Positions 6,157 to 7,975 of a stretch of DNA of 7,975 bases are shown in pieces (positions within the stretch are counted from its first letter, which is position 1; each line of letters opens with the position of its first letter). A program made the position numbers and the translations under genes. The stretch lies in the NCBI GenBank assembly GCA_905201915.1, contig CAJKQE010000100.1:1-7975 (forward strand). The letters are read 5' to 3'. Under the pieces are notes generated by a model. That model ran no database searches and was not told where the DNA came from. It was given only the letters and a program-made list of their open reading frames with translations. This DNA comes from an uncultured Lachnospiraceae bacterium. GTDB taxonomy: Bacteria; Bacillota; Clostridia; Lachnospirales; Lachnospiraceae.

Positions 6157-7689
6157 ATGAAAAAGCTATATAAGAAAATAGTTTCATTAGTAATGAGTGC
6201 GCTTTTAGCAGTAATGGTTTTGCCGGTAACAACTCATGCATCAAATCAGCAAGATAATGATATTGTATACGGTGCGGATATTGGGTGGTTAAGTCAAATG
6301 GAAAATCAGGGGATACAATATTTGAATGAGGACGGAAATGTCGATGATGCGTTGTCTGTGTTAAAGAATAAAGGCATTAATGCGGTTCGATTAAGGGTTT
6401 TTGTAAATCCGGAGACAGATTTTGTTTGGACAAAACCTGATGGAACAACATGTCTTTTGGGATATTGTGATACTCAAGGGTTGTTATATACTGCGCAAAG
6501 AGCCAAAAATCTAGGTATGAAAATCATGCTTGTATTTCATTATAGTGACCATTTTGCAGATCCTTTATGCCAGGATATACCTGAACAATGGTCGGGGGCT
6601 TCAGCAAAAGAAATTGAAAAATATGTATATGATTATACATACTATATAATGAATTTTTTGGGAGAAAATGGAATAACTCCTGAATGGGTGCAGGTTGGCA
6701 ACGAAGTGAGCTATGGTGTTCTATATCCCTATGGAAGTAATCAAACGGGTGATTTCGAGCAACTTACGGCATTTTTAAATAGTGGATATGATGCAGTGAA
6801 GGCTGTAAGCCCGAATTCAAAAGTAGTTACACATTTGACACATGGAAGTGGTATTTTACATTTTGAATGGTTTTTTAGTAATTTTATTACAAAATGCGGA
6901 GGAAAAACCGATGTAGTAGGACTTTCCTACTACCCGTATTGGACAGGTGGAGATGAGATTGAAAATGTTGCAGTAAATCTATACAATATGGCAACAAAAT
7001 ACGAGAAAGAAGTAATGATTTGTGAAACTGGCGAGGTGGAAACTGATGCAGCTAAAACCTATGAACTGCTTCGTAAAGAAATAAATGCCTTGAATACTGT
7101 GCCTGGAAATAAAGGCATTGGCGTTTTCTATTGGGAACCAGAAGCAAATTCACAGTATTTACCAGATGGTTACACATTAGGTGCGACTGAAGAAGTTTCT
7201 TCAAATACACTTAGATTTACAGATGCTTTAAATGCTTTCAAAACGGGTACGACATTCTTATCAAATGAGTGCTCATATGAGTTTTATAACGTGAATAGTC
7301 AGAAAGCACTTAACGTATGTCAGGGGTCCCAGGATAACAATGCGAGTATAGAACAATATACGTATGGTGGATGGAACAGCCAAAAATGGATATTTGAGCA
7401 GGTAGATGGAAACTATTATATTATAAAGAACAAGAACAGTGGTCTTGTTTTGGATGTGAATTCTATGTCCACGCAGGTGGGGGCATCTATTATACAGTAT
7501 GAATATAATCAAGGATGGAACCAGATGTGGGAAGTGATTGAAAAGGATGATGGTTCATATGCTTTAAAAAATCGATTGAGTGGATTGTATTTAGGCGTTA
7601 GAAATAATTCTTCAGCAGATGGTGAGTGGTGTCAGCAAACAAATTTAAGTGAAAGTGGAACATCCTGGTATCTAGTTGTGACGGAATAA
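6157..7689 (+). CDS. Secreted GH53 endo-beta-1,4-galactanase with C-terminal ricin-type lectin domain
   Basis: A 510-residue exported enzyme predicted to cut internal beta-1,4 bonds of galactan (arabinogalactan type I, pectin side chains). The signal peptide is clear: basic KKLYKK start, hydrophobic core at about 8-24, predicted cleavage after THA (residue 28). The GH53 barrel spans about 36-362, starting at YGADIGWLSQMEN, with NAVRLRVFVNP at 75-85. The predicted acid/base is E183 in QVGNEVSYG (codon at 6703) and the nucleophile E290 in MICETG (codon at 7024); GVFYWEPE at 322-329 forms the usual end of the barrel. Residues about 370-510 are a ricin-B/CBM13-like trefoil with QxW motifs at Q409-K410-W411 and Q456-M457-W458; the third repeat has SWY (503-505) without the glutamine. 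There is no LPXTG motif, SLH domain or C-terminal membrane segment, so the protein should be released or held only by its lectin domain. It is the last gene of the operon, before a terminator-like hairpin. Confidence 0.92.
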   Translation: MKKLYKKIVSLVMSALLAVMVLPVTTHASNQQDNDIVYGADIGWLSQMENQGIQYLNEDGNVDDALSVLKNKGINAVRLRVFVNPETDFVWTKPDGTTCLLGYCDTQGLLYTAQRAKNLGMKIMLVFHYSDHFADPLCQDIPEQWSGASAKEIEKYVYDYTYYIMNFLGENGITPEWVQVGNEVSYGVLYPYGSNQTGDFEQLTAFLNSGYDAVKAVSPNSKVVTHLTHGSGILHFEWFFSNFITKCGGKTDVVGLSYYPYWTGGDEIENVAVNLYNMATKYEKEVMICETGEVETDAAKTYELLRKEINALNTVPGNKGIGVFYWEPEANSQYLPDGYTLGATEEVSSNTLRFTDALNAFKTGTTFLSNECSYEFYNVNSQKALNVCQGSQDNNASIEQYTYGGWNSQKWIFEQVDGNYYIIKNKNSGLVLDVNSMSTQVGASIIQYEYNQGWNQMWEVIEKDDGSYALKNRLSGLYLGVRNNSSADGEWCQQTNLSESGTSWYLVVTE

Positions 7690-7773
7690 TAAACTATATT
7701 CATGAGATTGTTTATTGTATAAAGATAATCTTGAAGCGTCCTAGGAAGGAAAAACTTCTCAAATCATGGGGCT

Positions 7774-7793
7774 ATCGGTTAATACCGATTTTT
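7774..7793 (+). terminator. Probable intrinsic terminator of the galactan operon
   Basis: ATCGGT (7774-7779), loop TAAT, ACCGAT (7784-7789), then a run of T to 7793. The stem is a perfect 6 base pairs with three or four GC pairs and the T-tract follows directly. It lies 85 bases after the GH53 stop. The stem is short, so termination may be partial; the larger hairpin at 7816-7866 could serve as a second stop. Confidence 0.55.
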
Positions 7794-7815
7794 AGGCTCT
7801 AAATCTTAAAATATG

Positions 7816-7866
7816 AATCTCCCGTAGAAATCAGTATTTTTAATACTTGAACTTCTTCGGGAGATT
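7816..7866. terminator. Nested hairpin, possible bidirectional terminator or element end
   Basis: AATCTCCCG (7816-7824) pairs exactly with CGGGAGATT (7858-7866). Inside, AGTATT and AATACT (7833-7847) pair around a three-base TTT loop. The + strand continues GTATTTTC and the - strand reads CATATTTT after the stem, so each side has a weak T-rich run. It could end transcription from both directions, or be a structured end of an insertion element lying beyond the right edge. Confidence 0.4.
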
Positions 7867-7910
7867 TGTATTTTCTAGTTTCTGTATGTATTTTAGGGCG
7901 CAAAAATCCT

Positions 7911-7975
7911 TTAACTGCATTTTGGAAGCATTCTACAATACGAAACGAATTCATAGTCACTGTGATTATATGTCA
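7911..7975 (-). CDS. Possible C-terminal tail of a leftward gene running off the right edge
   Basis: On the minus strand one frame is open from the right edge to a TAA at 7911-7913, giving 20 residues (including HSDYEFVSYCRMLPK). It would end about 45 bases before the nested hairpin at 7816-7866, as expected for a gene with that hairpin as terminator. Another minus frame gives a longer reading from an ATG at 7952-7954 to about 7804, but it runs through the hairpin and has no ribosome binding site. The fragment is too short to assign a family; a transposase tail is only a guess from the neighbouring mobile-element remains. Confidence 0.2.
   Translation of the reverse strand, partial: TYNHSDYEFVSYCRMLPKCS

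Noticed and set aside
7705..7732. AGATT...AATCT imperfect hairpin after the GH53 gene
   Set aside because: Very AT-rich with an internal loop and no T-tract; the hairpin at 7774-7793 is a better terminator.
7804..7954. Minus-strand frame of about 50 codons from an ATG at 7954
   Set aside because: It passes through the nested hairpin, lacks a ribosome binding site and has no recognised family, so it is probably chance.

Overview
The window reads as low-GC Firmicutes DNA, most like a gut Lachnospiraceae. This rests on AT-rich sequence, strong AGGAGG ribosome binding sites, short gene spacings and a carbohydrate cluster typical of plant-fibre degraders. The genus cannot be fixed from the sequence alone.

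Layout. Positions 1-509 (+) hold the C-terminal end of a long coiled-coil protein that resembles the tail of a Pre/Mob (MobV-type) relaxase from a mobilizable element. Positions 510-1064 carry no intact gene, only short frame-broken protein-like stretches. Positions 1065-2117 (-) encode an AraC-family regulator. A 156-bp divergent promoter region (2118-2273) follows, with a good sigma-A-type promoter and several copies of an ATATCAT/ATGATAT heptamer. Three tightly packed genes on the + strand come next: a GPH-family sugar:cation symporter (2274-3656), a cytoplasmic GH2 beta-galactosidase-type enzyme (3669-6152) and a secreted GH53 endo-beta-1,4-galactanase with a C-terminal ricin-type lectin domain (6157-7689). 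Spacers of 12 and 4 bases and ribosome binding sites overlapping the upstream gene ends indicate one operon. A small terminator-like hairpin lies at 7774-7793, a larger nested hairpin at 7816-7866, and the right edge contains no convincing gene.

Working model (inference from family knowledge and gene order): the GH53 enzyme is exported and cuts beta-1,4-galactan, the side chain of pectic rhamnogalacturonan I. Its ricin-like domain may hold it on polysaccharide. The GPH symporter imports the resulting galacto-oligosaccharides. The GH2 enzyme, which has no signal peptide, releases galactose inside the cell. The divergent AraC protein probably senses an oligosaccharide or sugar and controls both directions. 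The cluster is a compact galactan-utilization locus beside the remains of a mobile element. I found no CRISPR array, tRNA, rRNA, riboswitch or clearly unprecedented system.
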